A DNA stretch of 64,000 bases from JAXMAF01 sp046350555 (GTDB lineage Bacteria > Planctomycetota > Phycisphaerae > Phycisphaerales > SM1A02): positions 124,001 to 188,000 of the forward strand of contig JAXMAF010000009.1 of NCBI GenBank assembly GCA_046350555.1. The letters run 5' to 3'. The notes under the pieces were generated by a model. That model saw only the letters and a program-made list of their open reading frames with translations, was not told the DNA's origin and did not search any database. Within the stretch, counting starts at the first letter, position 1; each line of letters opens with the position of its first letter. The position numbers and the translations under genes are program-made. Shown here piece by piece: positions 37,839 to 47,581 of this stretch.

Positions 37839-39743
37839 CTATTTCGGCGCCGGCGCCGCGCCGCTGCGCTTGGCCATGTCGACGGCAATGCCGACCATCG
37901 CCGCGGGAATCACGATCGCGCCCTCCACGTCGTGCCGGTCCACCTCGAGCGCGAGCCCGATCGGTTCGGGTCCGAAGTCGAGTTCCGGCTGCTTCGCGTC
38001 GCCGCCGCCGAAGGCCGCCATCGCCGAGCGTACCAGCTTGCCGATGGCGCCGACGCCCACGAACGCCTCGATGTCCGCATCGGGCAGGAGGAACTCGCGC
38101 ATCGCCGCGACCGTCGCGTTGGCGCCGAGCCGCTTCTCGCCCGTGCCGCTCGCCGCGGCGACGGCGCGGCGCAGGACGTCGGGGCGCTGGCTCGAGGTGA
38201 TCACGAGCGCGTCGTCCAGCGGCTTCGCGAAGCCGTGCACGCCGCGCTGTCCGAAGAGGATGCTTTTGGCGAGCGCCCGCATCGCCGCGTCGGGCGCAGG
38301 CGCCGCGCCGGGCAGCGATGTCTCGACCAGTTCGTACGCATCGGCCACGATCGCATCGGTCGACTCCTTGCCCTTGACCTCGCGGTTCGCCTCCCACTTC
38401 AGTTCGCGCTTCATCCCGTCGCCGAGGTCGCTCGCCTCGGCGACCTGCGTCAGGCGGGCCCGCAGCGCATCGCGCAGCGCCGCGGGATCGCCGTCGACGA
38501 GCACCAGCGCCGAGTCGTTCAGCACGCCGCCGACGGCGACGCCGAGCTTGCTCGGATAGACACCCCAGGCGAGCTCGCGCGCGGTGCCCAGCCACGGCGC
38601 GGCGGACGCGATTCCGGGAACAAGCAGGGCGTCGAGCGCCTCGATTCCCTTCACGCCGCCGAGCCCCTGGAGATCGACGCCCAGCGCCCAGTAGAACGGC
38701 TGATCGGGCAGCCGCGCCAACCGATCGCGCGCCGTGCGGGGCGCGACCGATGCGCCGGACCCTTCGGCCGGCTTCGCCGCCTCGTCTCCGCCAACGAAGA
38801 GCGCCCCGATCTCGCTCGCCGGGTCGAAACGCAGCAGTCCGCGTCCCAGCAGCCCAAGCGCGTCGATGTCCCAGGCCATCGCCGCGACCGTGAGACCGTC
38901 GCGCACCTTCGCGAGGCGCGCCTCGACGGCACGGGCTCGATCGGCTCCGAGCGCGCCGTCGAGCACGCCACCCAACGCGCCGTTCGTGGATCCCTTGGAA
39001 GACCCCTCGACCGCCGGCGCGGCGGCGCCCTTGGTCGCCTCGCGCGCCGCGGCGCGCACGAAGGCGCCATCGATCCACGCGACCGCGTCGGCTCGCCGCA
39101 GCAGGACGTCGCGCTTCGGTCCGAGCCGATCGAGGTGCCTGGCGACGCCCGCGGCATCCTCGCCGAGCCCGGCGACTCCGTCGGGCGTCTCCGAGAGCGC
39201 GACCCAAGCCCCGCGCTCCTTCGTGTCGATCCGCTTCGTGGCGAAGGTGCGTCCGCCGACGCCGACGCGCATGACCTCCGAGTCGCCGCTGCGGGTGAAG
39301 TTCCCGTCGAGGACCGCGGCCGCGTCGTTCACCGCCACGAGCACCGTCGCAAGGGGCGCCGCGGCGCCGTCGGGCCAGCGCAGGATTCCGATCAGCGCGC
39401 CGTCGTCGCGCACGCCGGCGGTGATCCCAAGCCGCGCCTTGACGAGATCGAGCGGCCGACCGACGAGCGCCGCCTCGGGCCGATCGATGCGCTCCAGGCA
39501 CGTCGAGAGCTCGTCGCTGCACTTCTTGAGGTTTGGCACCACGAAGACGCCGACCGCGTCGGCGGGAACCAGGGCCAGCCCCTGTTCGAGCGTGTCGGCC
39601 GGCGCCGCCGCGGCGACCAGGAGCGCACCCAGCCACGCCACGGCGAACGAAGCGGCACGGGTCGAACGCGCGGACGGACGCGGATTGGCCAGGTCCGCCA
39701 CGACAGCCACACGGGCGACGCCGGCTTGGGGGAGATCACGCAT
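37839..39743 (-). CDS. Exported hypothetical protein, DUF3352-like
   Basis: A 634-residue protein with a signal segment (ASFAVAWLGALLVAAAAPAD) followed by TLEQGLALVPADAVGVFVVP, the opening of DUF3352-like proteins, where a prediction of a beta-alpha fold starts LxxLPADAxxxxxV. Other parts are GGRTFATKRIDTKERGAWVA, DAVAWIDGAFVRAAAREATK and QRGVHGFAKPLDDALVITSS. No catalytic motif is visible. A low-complexity KGAAAPAVEGSSKGSTNG stretch lies in the middle. The ATG is preceded by AAGAAT and seven bases, a weak -10 match. Function unknown; probably periplasmic. Confidence 0.65.
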   Translation of the reverse strand: MRDLPQAGVARVAVVADLANPRPSARSTRAASFAVAWLGALLVAAAAPADTLEQGLALVPADAVGVFVVPNLKKCSDELSTCLERIDRPEAALVGRPLDLVKARLGITAGVRDDGALIGILRWPDGAAAPLATVLVAVNDAAAVLDGNFTRSGDSEVMRVGVGGRTFATKRIDTKERGAWVALSETPDGVAGLGEDAAGVARHLDRLGPKRDVLLRRADAVAWIDGAFVRAAAREATKGAAAPAVEGSSKGSTNGALGGVLDGALGADRARAVEARLAKVRDGLTVAAMAWDIDALGLLGRGLLRFDPASEIGALFVGGDEAAKPAEGSGASVAPRTARDRLARLPDQPFYWALGVDLQGLGGVKGIEALDALLVPGIASAAPWLGTARELAWGVYPSKLGVAVGGVLNDSALVLVDGDPAALRDALRARLTQVAEASDLGDGMKRELKWEANREVKGKESTDAIVADAYELVETSLPGAAPAPDAAMRALAKSILFGQRGVHGFAKPLDDALVITSSQRPDVLRRAVAAASGTGEKRLGANATVAAMREFLLPDADIEAFVGVGAIGKLVRSAMAAFGGGDAKQPELDFGPEPIGLALEVDRHDVEGAIVIPAAMVGIAVDMAKRSGAAPAPK

Positions 39744-39860
39744 GCGGCGATTCTTGGCGCCGTTGGTGTTCGTTGCGCACCGACGCCCGGCAACCGCGAT
39801 GCGGCGGGTCTCGCGCGGGGGCGTGATCGAGCGTTCGGTCGGGCGCCGCGCACGCGTGGC

Positions 39861-39866
39861 TACGCT
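39861..39866 (+). promoter_or_regulatory. TACGCT -10 box before the membrane-protein gene
   Basis: TACGCT is followed by five bases and ATG 39872. The same box occurs before the GAF gene on the other strand. Confidence 0.45.
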
Positions 39867-39871
39867 CGGAG

Positions 39872-41210
39872 ATGCAGGCGTCGCCGTGGATGGGCCTCCT
39901 GGCGCTCGTCGCGCTGGCGTGGGCGGTCGCCGCGGCGCTGCGCGCCCTGCGGGTCGCCGGACACGCCGTCGTCGGCGGCCTGGTCGCCGGCGCGGTGCTT
40001 GGGCCGACCCTCCTCGGACGCGTTGCGCCGAATCTCTTCGAGGATGCCTTCCTCGGCGGCCGGACCGAGCGGGAGGCCTGGCGATCGATCGAGCGGGAGA
40101 GGATCGCGTGGGAGCTCGCCGTCGCGACGACGGCCACCGGCTCGGATGAAGCCAGTGCGCAGCGCGACGCACTGCCGAGCGACGCCCCGTCGCGCCACGC
40201 GCCGTCGGCGGGCGACGGCGCAGACCGCGCGAACGACACCGACCACACCGCCGGCGCGCGCGGCGCCGATCGCACCGAGGGCGCACACGGCGCCGACGTC
40301 GCCGAGCGGGCGGATCTCGCCGATCGCGCCGCTCGCGAACGCCTTGCCAACTCCGTCGCGGCCGCCTGGCGCGCGGCGGCCCACGAGGCGCAACGGCCCT
40401 TGCGCGTCGCGGCGACGCTGCTCGCGGCGCTGGTCCTGCTGGGCATCGCCGGGGCCGGTCGAGGACGCCACTCCGCCGGCGCCATCTCCATCGGGCTCTG
40501 GTCCGCGGGGCTTCCGGCGGCGCTCGGTCTTGTGCTCCTGTGGTGGCGCGGAGAGTCGCTCGACGATTCCGCGGCGCTCTGGCTGCTCGCGGCGCTCGCC
40601 GTCGGACCGTGGTGGCTCGATCCGATCGACCGCGCAGCGGCCGAGGGCGCGGAGCACGATGGTGCGGCGCTTCTCGTCGGCGCGGGCCTCGTCGCGTCGA
40701 CGATCGCCGCCGCGCTGGCGCTCGCGGCGCTCGTGCAGTCGATGGCGTTGCTTCCGGCTGCTCGTCGTCCTCGCCACGCCACTCGGACTCGCCGCGCGCG
40801 TCGTCCGGCGCGGAACGTCCGTGAGCGGCGTTCCGCCGCGCTGGCTCTCCGAGCTGGTCGATGGCTGGGGCATCCCCGCGCTTGCGGCGCTCGCGGCGGT
40901 GCGCATCGAGTTCATCGTCGATGCATCGTGGTCGGCCCTCCTCGTCGTGCCGCTGCTGGCGGGAGACGCGCGATGGCTCGGTGCGTTCATCGGAGCGATG
41001 CTCCCCGGCGAGCGCCGCCCGCAGTCCGCGATGCGCCTGGTCCTGCCATCGACGGGGTGTGCACCGACCACGATCGCCTACACCGCCGCGGCGCTCTGGT
41101 CCGACCTGTTGGCGCGCGACCTGGCGCTCGGACTCCTGCTCGGGGCGGCGATCGCCGCGGCTACCCTGCCGCTGCGTCGCCGCGTCGACGAATCCCTGCG
41201 GCAAGGATGA
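39872..41210 (+). CDS. Multi-pass membrane protein, possibly antiporter-like (frameshifted)
   Basis: Starts MQASPWMGLLALVALAWAVA; a following AGHAVVGGLVAGAVLGPTLL resembles the first helices of Kef/CPA2 cation:proton antiporters. A charged, Asp/Ala-rich insert with repeated GADRTEGAHGADVAERADL-like units follows, then more membrane segments (RVAATLLAALVLLGIAGAG, GLPAALGLVLLWW). At about 40757 (TTGCTTCCGGC) the frame changes by one base: removing one T continues LLRLLVVLATPLGLAARVVR and then WGIPALAALAAVRIEFIVDA to the stop at 41210. The composed product has about 445 residues. The antiporter link is weak because key charged helix residues are not recognisable. Confidence 0.55.
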
Positions 41211-41343
41211 AGTCCCCTTTTGGGGGTTCCACTTGCCCGCCCGGCCTTCGGACGCGAGCATCATCTGTTGACTCGTCAGCATGGACGCGGGGTGCAGCAC
41301 GCCGCGCTCGCCGCCCATCCATTCGCCGCCCTCCAGGACAACC

Positions 41344-42831
41344 ATGGCACGACTCCCCCACCGCTTCGCTGTGATTGCCGCCGCGTTTTCGGCCGCCGGA
41401 ATCGGCGCCGGCGTCCGCGGCGACTTCAACTTCGTGGTCATGCCGCCGACGATCTTCCCCAACTCGCACTTTCCGACGCACCTGGCCGTCGCCGACCTCG
41501 ACGGCGACGGCGACCTCGACATCGTCGTTCCCGGACGCGGCGTCGACGGACTCGCCTACATCATGTGGAACAACGGCGACGCCACGTTCTCGGTACCGAC
41601 GACGATTCCCGTCGGCGGGCAGACGGACTGGGCCGAGATCGCCGACCTCAACAACGACGGCGTGCTCGACATCGTGCTTGCGGTCCGCTCGGTGCCCAGC
41701 GGCCTCTCGGTGGTGCGCGGTCTTGGCGGCGGCGCGTTCTCGCCGCCGGAGCTCACGCCGCTTGGGCGCGAGATCCGCTCGCTCGCGCCGATCGACAGCG
41801 ACAACGATGGCGACCTCGACCTCGCCGCCGTCGACTACCAGGAATTTCGCCTTCACATCTTCGACAACGACGGCGACGGCGGCTTCAAGATCAGCCAGTC
41901 GATCCGCCTCAACGAGGAGATCGGTGGATTCGTCTACCCACAGCAGGTCGTCGCCGGCGACATCGACAACGACGGCGACAAGGACCTCGTCGTGACCGCC
42001 ATCGGCGCGGGCCGCATCGACGTGGTGCGCAACCGCGGCGACGGCACGTTCGATCCCGAGACGGCGTATCGGCCGCCGCCCTTCACCGGCATTCAACCGG
42101 GGCTCACCAACTCGGCGCTGGGCGACATCGACGGAGACGGCGATCTCGACATCGTGACCCCTTGGATCATGGGCTTCAACTTCCAGCGCGTCGGCTTCCT
42201 GATGAACAAGCTCAGCGAGGGACTGCCCGCCGAGTTTGGACCGATGTTCAGCACCGAGGCGAGCTTCAGCGGCATCTCGTGGGTGCCCGCGCTCGGCGAC
42301 CTCGATGGCGACGGCGATCTCGATCTCGCCATCGGCTACGGGTTGCCCGGACCGGTCGTGTTGTTGGAGAACAAGACGCCGGGGCCCGGCGCCGCGCCCG
42401 TCTTCGGTCCGCCGCAGACCGTCTTCGCCGGCCAGTTCGCGCGCTACATCGCCATCCGGGACTTCGACAACGATGGCGATCTCGACCTTGCGGTCGTCGA
42501 ATCGCCGGGAAGCGCTGTCTGGATCCTGCTCAATCAGGCGATCGCGGGCTCGCCGACCGATGCGCCTGGCGGCGGGCCGGCCGGTGCGCTCGCCGCGGCA
42601 CGCCAGGGAGAGGCCCCATCCGCCGCCGGGCATGGATTCGTCGAGAAGCAGCCACCCGCTCCACCGAACCTGTCGCCGCCGCGGTTGCTGGACCGCAACG
42701 GAGACGCGCAGATCGACAACGCCGATCTCGCGGTCGCCCTCGGCGATCGCGGCGCCGTCGGCGGCATTCCGGCGCCGAAGCCCGCGTCGCGGCCGGATTC
42801 GACCCCGAGCAGCGCAGGAGGTGCGCGATGA
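41344..42831 (+). CDS. FG-GAP/VCBS repeat secreted protein
   Basis: A 495-residue protein with a signal peptide (MARLPHRFAVIAAAFSAAGI). Six or more blades contain calcium-loop motifs of the form DLDGDGDLDIVVPG, DLNNDGVLDIVLAV, DIDGDGDLDIVTPW and DLDGDGDLDLAIGY, the VCBS/FG-GAP beta-propeller pattern. The C-terminus, LLDRNGDAQIDNADLAVALG, is a degenerate single form of the dockerin-like loop seen elsewhere in this window. Its stop overlaps the ATG of the next gene, so both are translated together. Likely extracellular and calcium-binding. Confidence 0.85.
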   Translation: MARLPHRFAVIAAAFSAAGIGAGVRGDFNFVVMPPTIFPNSHFPTHLAVADLDGDGDLDIVVPGRGVDGLAYIMWNNGDATFSVPTTIPVGGQTDWAEIADLNNDGVLDIVLAVRSVPSGLSVVRGLGGGAFSPPELTPLGREIRSLAPIDSDNDGDLDLAAVDYQEFRLHIFDNDGDGGFKISQSIRLNEEIGGFVYPQQVVAGDIDNDGDKDLVVTAIGAGRIDVVRNRGDGTFDPETAYRPPPFTGIQPGLTNSALGDIDGDGDLDIVTPWIMGFNFQRVGFLMNKLSEGLPAEFGPMFSTEASFSGISWVPALGDLDGDGDLDLAIGYGLPGPVVLLENKTPGPGAAPVFGPPQTVFAGQFARYIAIRDFDNDGDLDLAVVESPGSAVWILLNQAIAGSPTDAPGGGPAGALAAARQGEAPSAAGHGFVEKQPPAPPNLSPPRLLDRNGDAQIDNADLAVALGDRGAVGGIPAPKPASRPDSTPSSAGGAR

Positions 42832-44021
42832 CGAACGATTGCATCTCACACGGATTCGAGTCGACCTCCATGCGTTCGACCCCTTGCCCACAGCGGCATC
42901 TCACGGCGGAATTGGGTTGGGTGGGGCGCGAGAATCGACAGGGACGCGCATCACGTCGTCCGACCAGCGCGCCTTCGAGCGCTCGCGATGCGCTGGCCCG
43001 TCGCGGGGCGCACGCGCTCGCGGCGCTCGCGGCCATCGCCTCGGTGGTCGTCGCCAGGGCGGCGAACGCCCAGTGCGGCCCTGGCGCCGGCGACTGCTAT
43101 CGCCCGCACGACGAGCCGGGATGCTTCGGCATCGCCTGCTGCAACGAGGTGTGCACGCTGTCGCCCGACTGCTGCGACAGCACGTGGGATCAGTTCTGCG
43201 TCGACGTCGCCACCAAGCTCTGCGCCGACATCCCCTGTCCCGATCAGGGCGGCTGCTTCGACGTGCATGACGGAACGGGCTGCATCGACGAGAGCTGCTG
43301 CAACTTCACGTGCCTCTTCGATCCTTTCTGCTGCGTCGGCCAGTGGGACTCGTGGTGCGTCGACCAGGCGGTGCAGCTCTGCAACGCGACGCCGTGCACG
43401 GTCAACGTGCCGCCCGGCGCGGTCGTCGAGGCCGAGGAGTGCAAGCAACGGCTCAACGATGGCTGCAACATGGCGTCCCCGGGCTTCTCGGGCGTCGTGT
43501 GCGGCGAGGTGCTCACCGGCACCTCGTCGACGGGTTCGCCCCGGGACACCGACTGGTACGCCCTCTCGCTCAACGCCGACGCCGTGGTGACGCTCACGAT
43601 CTCGCCCGAGTTTCCCGCGGAGATCATGTTCGTGAAGGGTCCGTGCGAGGCGACGCGGGTGATCGGCCGCCAGTCGACCTACAACTGCACGCCCGCGCAG
43701 CTCACGGCGGTGCTCGACGCCGGATTGTGGTATCTCGTCGTGAGCACCGCGACGGAACCGCGTCCGGTCAGCCGCGGGATTCCCTGTCCCGACGACGATC
43801 CCATGACTCCGCCGGGGTTCTTCGGCAACCACTACGTCGTGTGGATCGACTGCGCGCCGCAGGTCACCGCCGCCGACCTCAACGGCGATGGCGTGGTCGA
43901 CGGCGCCGATCTCGGCCTGATGCTCGGCGCGTGGGGCCAGTTCGGCGGCATCGCCGATCTCGACAACAGCGGCGTCGTGGATGGCGCGGACCTGGGGATC
44001 CTGCTCGGATCGTGGACGTAG
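42828..44021 (+). CDS. Secreted protein with duplicated Cys-rich module and dockerin pair
   Basis: A 397-residue frame from ATG 42828, which has AGGAGG upstream and overlaps the previous stop (ATGA). Residues about 10-45 are encoded by a dispersed repeat (PQRHLTAELGWVGRENRQGR); the signal-type segment GAHALAALAAIASVVVARAA follows, so translation may really begin inside the repeat. Then come two Cys-rich modules, CGPGAGDCYRPHDEPGCFGI to WDQFCVDVATKLC and GGCFDVHDGTGCIDESCCNF to WDSWCVDQAVQLC. A beta domain with GSPRDTDWYALSLNADAVVT resembles pre-peptidase C-terminal domains. The end carries DLNGDGVVDGADLGLMLGAW and DLDNSGVVDGADLGILLGSW. Confidence 0.8.
   Translation: MTNDCISHGFESTSMRSTPCPQRHLTAELGWVGRENRQGRASRRPTSAPSSARDALARRGAHALAALAAIASVVVARAANAQCGPGAGDCYRPHDEPGCFGIACCNEVCTLSPDCCDSTWDQFCVDVATKLCADIPCPDQGGCFDVHDGTGCIDESCCNFTCLFDPFCCVGQWDSWCVDQAVQLCNATPCTVNVPPGAVVEAEECKQRLNDGCNMASPGFSGVVCGEVLTGTSSTGSPRDTDWYALSLNADAVVTLTISPEFPAEIMFVKGPCEATRVIGRQSTYNCTPAQLTAVLDAGLWYLVVSTATEPRPVSRGIPCPDDDPMTPPGFFGNHYVVWIDCAPQVTAADLNGDGVVDGADLGLMLGAWGQFGGIADLDNSGVVDGADLGILLGSWT
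42850..42945 (+). repeat. Dispersed repeat inside a coding region
   Basis: CACACGGATTCGAGTCGACC through GGTTGGGTGGGGCGCGAGAA matches, in the opposite orientation, the copies at 45655 and 62145. The copy is read as codons 8-40 of the gene starting at 42828. Confidence 0.7.
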
Positions 44022-44039
44022 CGACGCGGCTGGCCGGTT

Positions 44040-45500
44040 TCACCGGAGCGCTTCGCGAAGGGTCGCGAGATGGCGGTCGTAGTCGGTCGCGATCCCGGCC
44101 CGACCGTCGGGCACGAGGTCGCGCATCGAGCCATCGGGGAGCGTCACCGTCGAGACCCAGCTTCGCGCCGGCGCGAGCATCGCCTCGGTCCATGGACGCC
44201 CGACGAACTCCGCGAGCCGCCGCGCACTCGCCTCCGGCCTTGCCAGCAGCTCCTCGTACGCGACGTCGAGGATCGGCGCATCGATGGTCGACTTCCAGTG
44301 CGACATCAGCCGGTTTGCATCGCGGATGAACGCCCCGATGTGCTCGAGGCGATGCTGGAACGGCAGCGCCGCGGTCGTCAGGTGCATGAAGGTCGCGACG
44401 CCGATGTCGAGGGGGTCGCGCGTGCAGTGGACGATCCGCACGCCCGGCAGCATCCGCGAGATCAGGCCCAGGTTGCACATGTTCATCGGAAGCCGGTCGC
44501 TCACGAGCTTGGCACCGGGCCGCACGGCGCGAAGACGGTCGAGGTACGCCGATCCTCGTTCGGTCAGCGCCGACTCCGTGAGCGACGACGGCCGCGTGAA
44601 GTAGGGCATGCCCGACGCGACGCCACCTTCGAGGTCGCGCGCCGCGAGGATCAGGTCGTTCTGTTCGCCCGCCGCCGCCGACTCCGGCAGCGCGGCGAGC
44701 ATCGACGCCACGAGGCCCCGTCCGGTGCGCGGCATCCCGACGATCAGGATCGCCGACGACGCATCGACGGCGCCGCGCGCCGCGGAACGCGTCGCCTGGG
44801 TCGACCACCCGGCGATCGCCGCGTCGACCGAGGCGCGGTTGCGCTGTGGATCCCAGCTCGACGAGACGCCGGTCCGCGCCGTCTCGATGGCCCGCCACGC
44901 CTCGTCGTGCTCGCCGGCGACGTCGAGCACGAAGCCCAGTGCGAAGCCGAGCTTGATGCGCGTCGTCGGCGCCAGCTCGGCGTTGGAGAGCAGCTTGCGG
45001 ATCGCGGCGGCGCACTCCCGCTCCGCGCCGATGCGCGGCGAGAGCGACGCGAAGACGAGCGCCACCGCCGGAATCTCGCCCGCCTGTCCGCGCACCGGCT
45101 CCAGCACGCGCAGCGCACGCTCGGGATCGCCCGTGAAGACGAGCAGCTCGCTCTTCGACGCCGTGAACGTCGGATTGAGCGGCGACATCCTGAGGGCCTT
45201 GTCGATCAACTCCTCGGCCTTCGCCCAGTTCCCCTCGCGCTTGTAGGTGAGGTGCAGGTCGTGGACGAGCATGGGCGAGTTCGGGGCGAGCTTCAGCGCC
45301 TTCTCCATCTGCCTGCGCCCCTCGTCGACCCGCCCCATGTTGAGGAGGCAGTTCCCGAGCCGGCCGATGAACTCCGGGTTGTTGGGAGACGTGCGCAGGA
45401 GCTGCCGGTACGTGTCGGCCGCGGCGCTGAAGCTTCCGCTGCGGTGCAGTTGGCTCGCGTGCGTGAAGAGCTGCTGCATGGAGGGCTGTGGGGAGAACAT
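44040..45500 (-). CDS. TPR-sulfotransferase
   Basis: A 486-residue protein (MFSPQPSMQQLFTHASQLHR). Residues about 15-130 form tandem TPR units (GSFSAAADTYRQLLRTSPNN and ALKLAPNSPMLVHDLHLTY). The C-terminal ~270 residues are a sulfotransferase domain: the 5'-phosphosulfate loop is ILIVGMPRTGRGLVASML and the 3'-phosphate motif is VRIVHCTRDPLDIGVATFMH. Such proteins move sulfate from PAPS to carbohydrates or other acceptors. The 5' loop has Arg-Gly where many members have Gly-Thr. The start at 45500 is chosen because a TATGGT box lies seven bases upstream; ATG 45512 is an alternative. Confidence 0.85.
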   Translation of the reverse strand: MFSPQPSMQQLFTHASQLHRSGSFSAAADTYRQLLRTSPNNPEFIGRLGNCLLNMGRVDEGRRQMEKALKLAPNSPMLVHDLHLTYKREGNWAKAEELIDKALRMSPLNPTFTASKSELLVFTGDPERALRVLEPVRGQAGEIPAVALVFASLSPRIGAERECAAAIRKLLSNAELAPTTRIKLGFALGFVLDVAGEHDEAWRAIETARTGVSSSWDPQRNRASVDAAIAGWSTQATRSAARGAVDASSAILIVGMPRTGRGLVASMLAALPESAAAGEQNDLILAARDLEGGVASGMPYFTRPSSLTESALTERGSAYLDRLRAVRPGAKLVSDRLPMNMCNLGLISRMLPGVRIVHCTRDPLDIGVATFMHLTTAALPFQHRLEHIGAFIRDANRLMSHWKSTIDAPILDVAYEELLARPEASARRLAEFVGRPWTEAMLAPARSWVSTVTLPDGSMRDLVPDGRAGIATDYDRHLATLREALR

Positions 45501-45507
45501 GGGGGAG

Positions 45508-45513
45508 ACCATA
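45508..45513 (-). promoter_or_regulatory. TATGGT -10 box before the sulfotransferase
   Basis: On the minus strand TATGGT is followed by CTCCCCC and the ATG at 45500; no ribosome-binding site is present. Confidence 0.45.
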
Positions 45514-45587
45514 GGAAGCGGGACCGTGCGGGCTCGACCGAAGCGGCCCGACCGTGCACCGAGGCGCGCCGGGGATGCACGGCGATG

Positions 45588-45618
45588 AAAAAACGCCGGC
45601 CGTTGCCGGCCGGCGTTT
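45588..45618 (-). terminator. Rho-independent terminator after the FG-GAP gene
   Basis: AAACGCCGGCC and GGCCGGCGTTT make an 11-bp stem with a 6-base loop. On the minus strand the stem runs into TTTTTT, giving a textbook terminator for the gene that ends at 45863 and isolating the sulfotransferase gene. Confidence 0.8.
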
Positions 45619-45654
45619 CGCGCGTTCGCAGGTTCGGTGGGTCGCGTCATGCGC

Positions 45655-45860
45655 GTCCCAGTTCATCCTCGCACCTCACCCAACCCAATTCCGCCGTGAG
45701 ACGCCGCTGTGGGTAATACGCATCCCAGTTGACTCTCGCGCCCCACCCAACCCAGTTCCGCCGGGAGGTGCCGCTGTGGGCAAGGGGTCGAACGCATGGA
45801 GGTCTACTGGAATCCGCAAAAGGCGTCGAACGCATGGAGGTCGACTGGGATCCGCATCCG
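45655..45860 (-). repeat. Dispersed repeat, two partial copies in tandem
   Basis: The core CAACCCAATTCCGCCGTGAG to CCGCTGTGGG occurs at about 45690-45720, and again as CAACCCAGTTCCGCCGGGAG to CCGCTGTGGG at 45747-45780. The flank GTCGAACGCATGGAGGTC then occurs twice (45788 and 45823). The block touches the stop of the gene at 45863. Open frames across it are not genes. Confidence 0.75.
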
Positions 45861-45862
45861 CA

Positions 45863-47581
45863 TCAGCCCCAGTTCGCGAGCAGGACGCCGAGATCGGCGC
45901 CGTCGACGAAGCCGTCGCCGTTGAGATCGCCGGTGCAGCATCCGGCGGGGCACGGGCCCCAGCCCGCCAGCATGATGCCGAGATCGGCACCATCGACCAG
46001 GCCGTCGCCGTTGAGGTCGCCCGTGATCAGCCCCGGCGAGATGTTGAAGTTCTTCGTCGGGCCGGTCGCGACGTTTCCGGCGCGGTCGGCGGCGACGACG
46101 AAGTAGCTCACCGTGCCACAGGTCTCCTGGACCGGGATGACGCCGCGCCATTCGCTGTTGCCGACCCACTTCATGGCGACCGACTGGTCGGCGCCGCCGT
46201 CGACGCTGTAGTGCAGCGCGATCGGTCCGGGATAGAAGCCGCGATCGCTCGTGTGACCGTCGTAGACGATGGTGCGCACCGCGAAGGGGCCCGCCGTTCC
46301 ACCGACAAGGACGGTGTCCGAGACGGATTCCGTCTTCACGATCTTGGGCGGGATCGTGTCCACCGGGCCCGTGGTGTTGATGTAGATCTTGTTCGTGAAG
46401 ACGCCCGACTCGCCCTGCGCGGTCACCACGTCGAGGCGCCCGTCGCCGTTGTAGTCGGCGACCTCGATGTCCAGCGACGAGTCGCTCACGCTCGGCATGA
46501 TGCCGGTCGCCTGCGTGAAGAGCGCGCCCGGATCGCTCGCCACGCCGCCGTTGTTCCGGAAGACACGCTCGGAGGATCCAAGCGAGGCCACGATGTAGTC
46601 GAGGTCGCCGTCGTTGTCGTAGTCGAAGAACTTGCTGTCGTTGTCGTCGATGGCGGCGTTGGGCGAGATCTCGCTGGAGATGTCCGTCCAGAGGCCCGGC
46701 ATGTTGTTCTGGAGCAGCAGGTCGGTGCCGCCCTGGATCGAAAGCAGGTCGAGGTCGCCATCGCCGTCGATGTCGCCGAAGTCGTACGAGTAGCTGTTGC
46801 CGCCGCCGGGGAAGGTCGTCGCCGTGAACTTGCCGGTGCCGTCGTTCAGCCACAGCTTGCTGGCGCCGGCGCGGCTGCCGACCTGGATGTCCAGGTCGAG
46901 GTCGCCATCGACGTCGGCGAAGAGGCAATCCTGCTGGTCGGAGATGTTCCCCGCGGGCAGGTTGGTCGCGGTGACGTTGGTGTAGTGGCCCGTGCCGTCG
47001 TTGAGGAAGAGTCGCGGCTGGCCGGTGCCGAATCGGTTGGTCGCACCGCTGTTGCAGAAGAAGAGGTCGAGGTCGCCGTCGTTGTCGATGTCGGCGAACT
47101 GGGCGCGGGCGCTGCTCATCGTGAGCGCCGGCAGCCGCGCCGCCGTCTCGTTCGCGAAGTTGCCGCTGCCGTCGTTGATCAGCAGCAGCGGCTGCTTGTT
47201 GAAGTCCTGCGCGAGGATCAGGTCCCAGTCGCCGTCGCCGTCGCAGTCGCCGGCCTCGACGCCGCGGAACCAGCCGGTGACGCCCGGAGCGCGCGTGTCG
47301 GTCTCGTCGACGAACTTCGCAGTGGCCTCGTTGATCCGGTTGACCCAGATGCGCGGCTTGAGGGCGACGCCCTGCGCGCTGTAGCCCTGGCCGTTGGCCC
47401 AGACGATGTCGAGATCGCCGTCGCCGTCGATGTCGACGGAGGTGAGCTGGTTCGAGTAGTCGCTGTTGGTTGCGGATGGAAAGAGCGTCGTGGTCTGCTG
47501 CACGAATTGCTGGGCACCGGCGACGGTGGCCAGCGCGCACGCGGCGGCGGCGGGAACGATGGTGATGGATCGCAAGGACAC
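45863..47581 (-). CDS. FG-GAP/VCBS repeat secreted protein with dockerin pair
   Basis: A 572-residue protein; AGGAGG about ten bases before GTG 47581 and a signal peptide (TIVPAAAACALATVAGAQ) fix the start. Eight or so propeller blades have motifs such as DIDGDGDLDIVWANG, DCDGDGDWDLILAQD, DIDNDGDLDLFFCNS and DYDNDGDLDYIVASL. A fibronectin-like stretch (ALHYSVDGGADQSVAMKWVG) precedes the tag DLNGDGLVDGADLGIMLAGW and DLNGDGFVDGADLGVLLANW. Related in plan to the protein at 41344. Terminated by the hairpin at 45588. Confidence 0.88.
   Translation of the reverse strand: MSLRSITIVPAAAACALATVAGAQQFVQQTTTLFPSATNSDYSNQLTSVDIDGDGDLDIVWANGQGYSAQGVALKPRIWVNRINEATAKFVDETDTRAPGVTGWFRGVEAGDCDGDGDWDLILAQDFNKQPLLLINDGSGNFANETAARLPALTMSSARAQFADIDNDGDLDLFFCNSGATNRFGTGQPRLFLNDGTGHYTNVTATNLPAGNISDQQDCLFADVDGDLDLDIQVGSRAGASKLWLNDGTGKFTATTFPGGGNSYSYDFGDIDGDGDLDLLSIQGGTDLLLQNNMPGLWTDISSEISPNAAIDDNDSKFFDYDNDGDLDYIVASLGSSERVFRNNGGVASDPGALFTQATGIMPSVSDSSLDIEVADYNGDGRLDVVTAQGESGVFTNKIYINTTGPVDTIPPKIVKTESVSDTVLVGGTAGPFAVRTIVYDGHTSDRGFYPGPIALHYSVDGGADQSVAMKWVGNSEWRGVIPVQETCGTVSYFVVAADRAGNVATGPTKNFNISPGLITGDLNGDGLVDGADLGIMLAGWGPCPAGCCTGDLNGDGFVDGADLGVLLANWG

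Noticed and set aside
37767..39860. Long plus-strand frame opposite aroC's neighbour and the DUF3352-like gene
   Set aside because: Only its final ~150 codons (40750-41210) match a protein, as the continuation of the frameshifted membrane-protein gene; the rest is antisense noise.
45663..45835. Short minus-strand frames with LTAELGWV-like peptides
   Set aside because: They are encoded by the dispersed repeat that also appears at 42850 and 62145.
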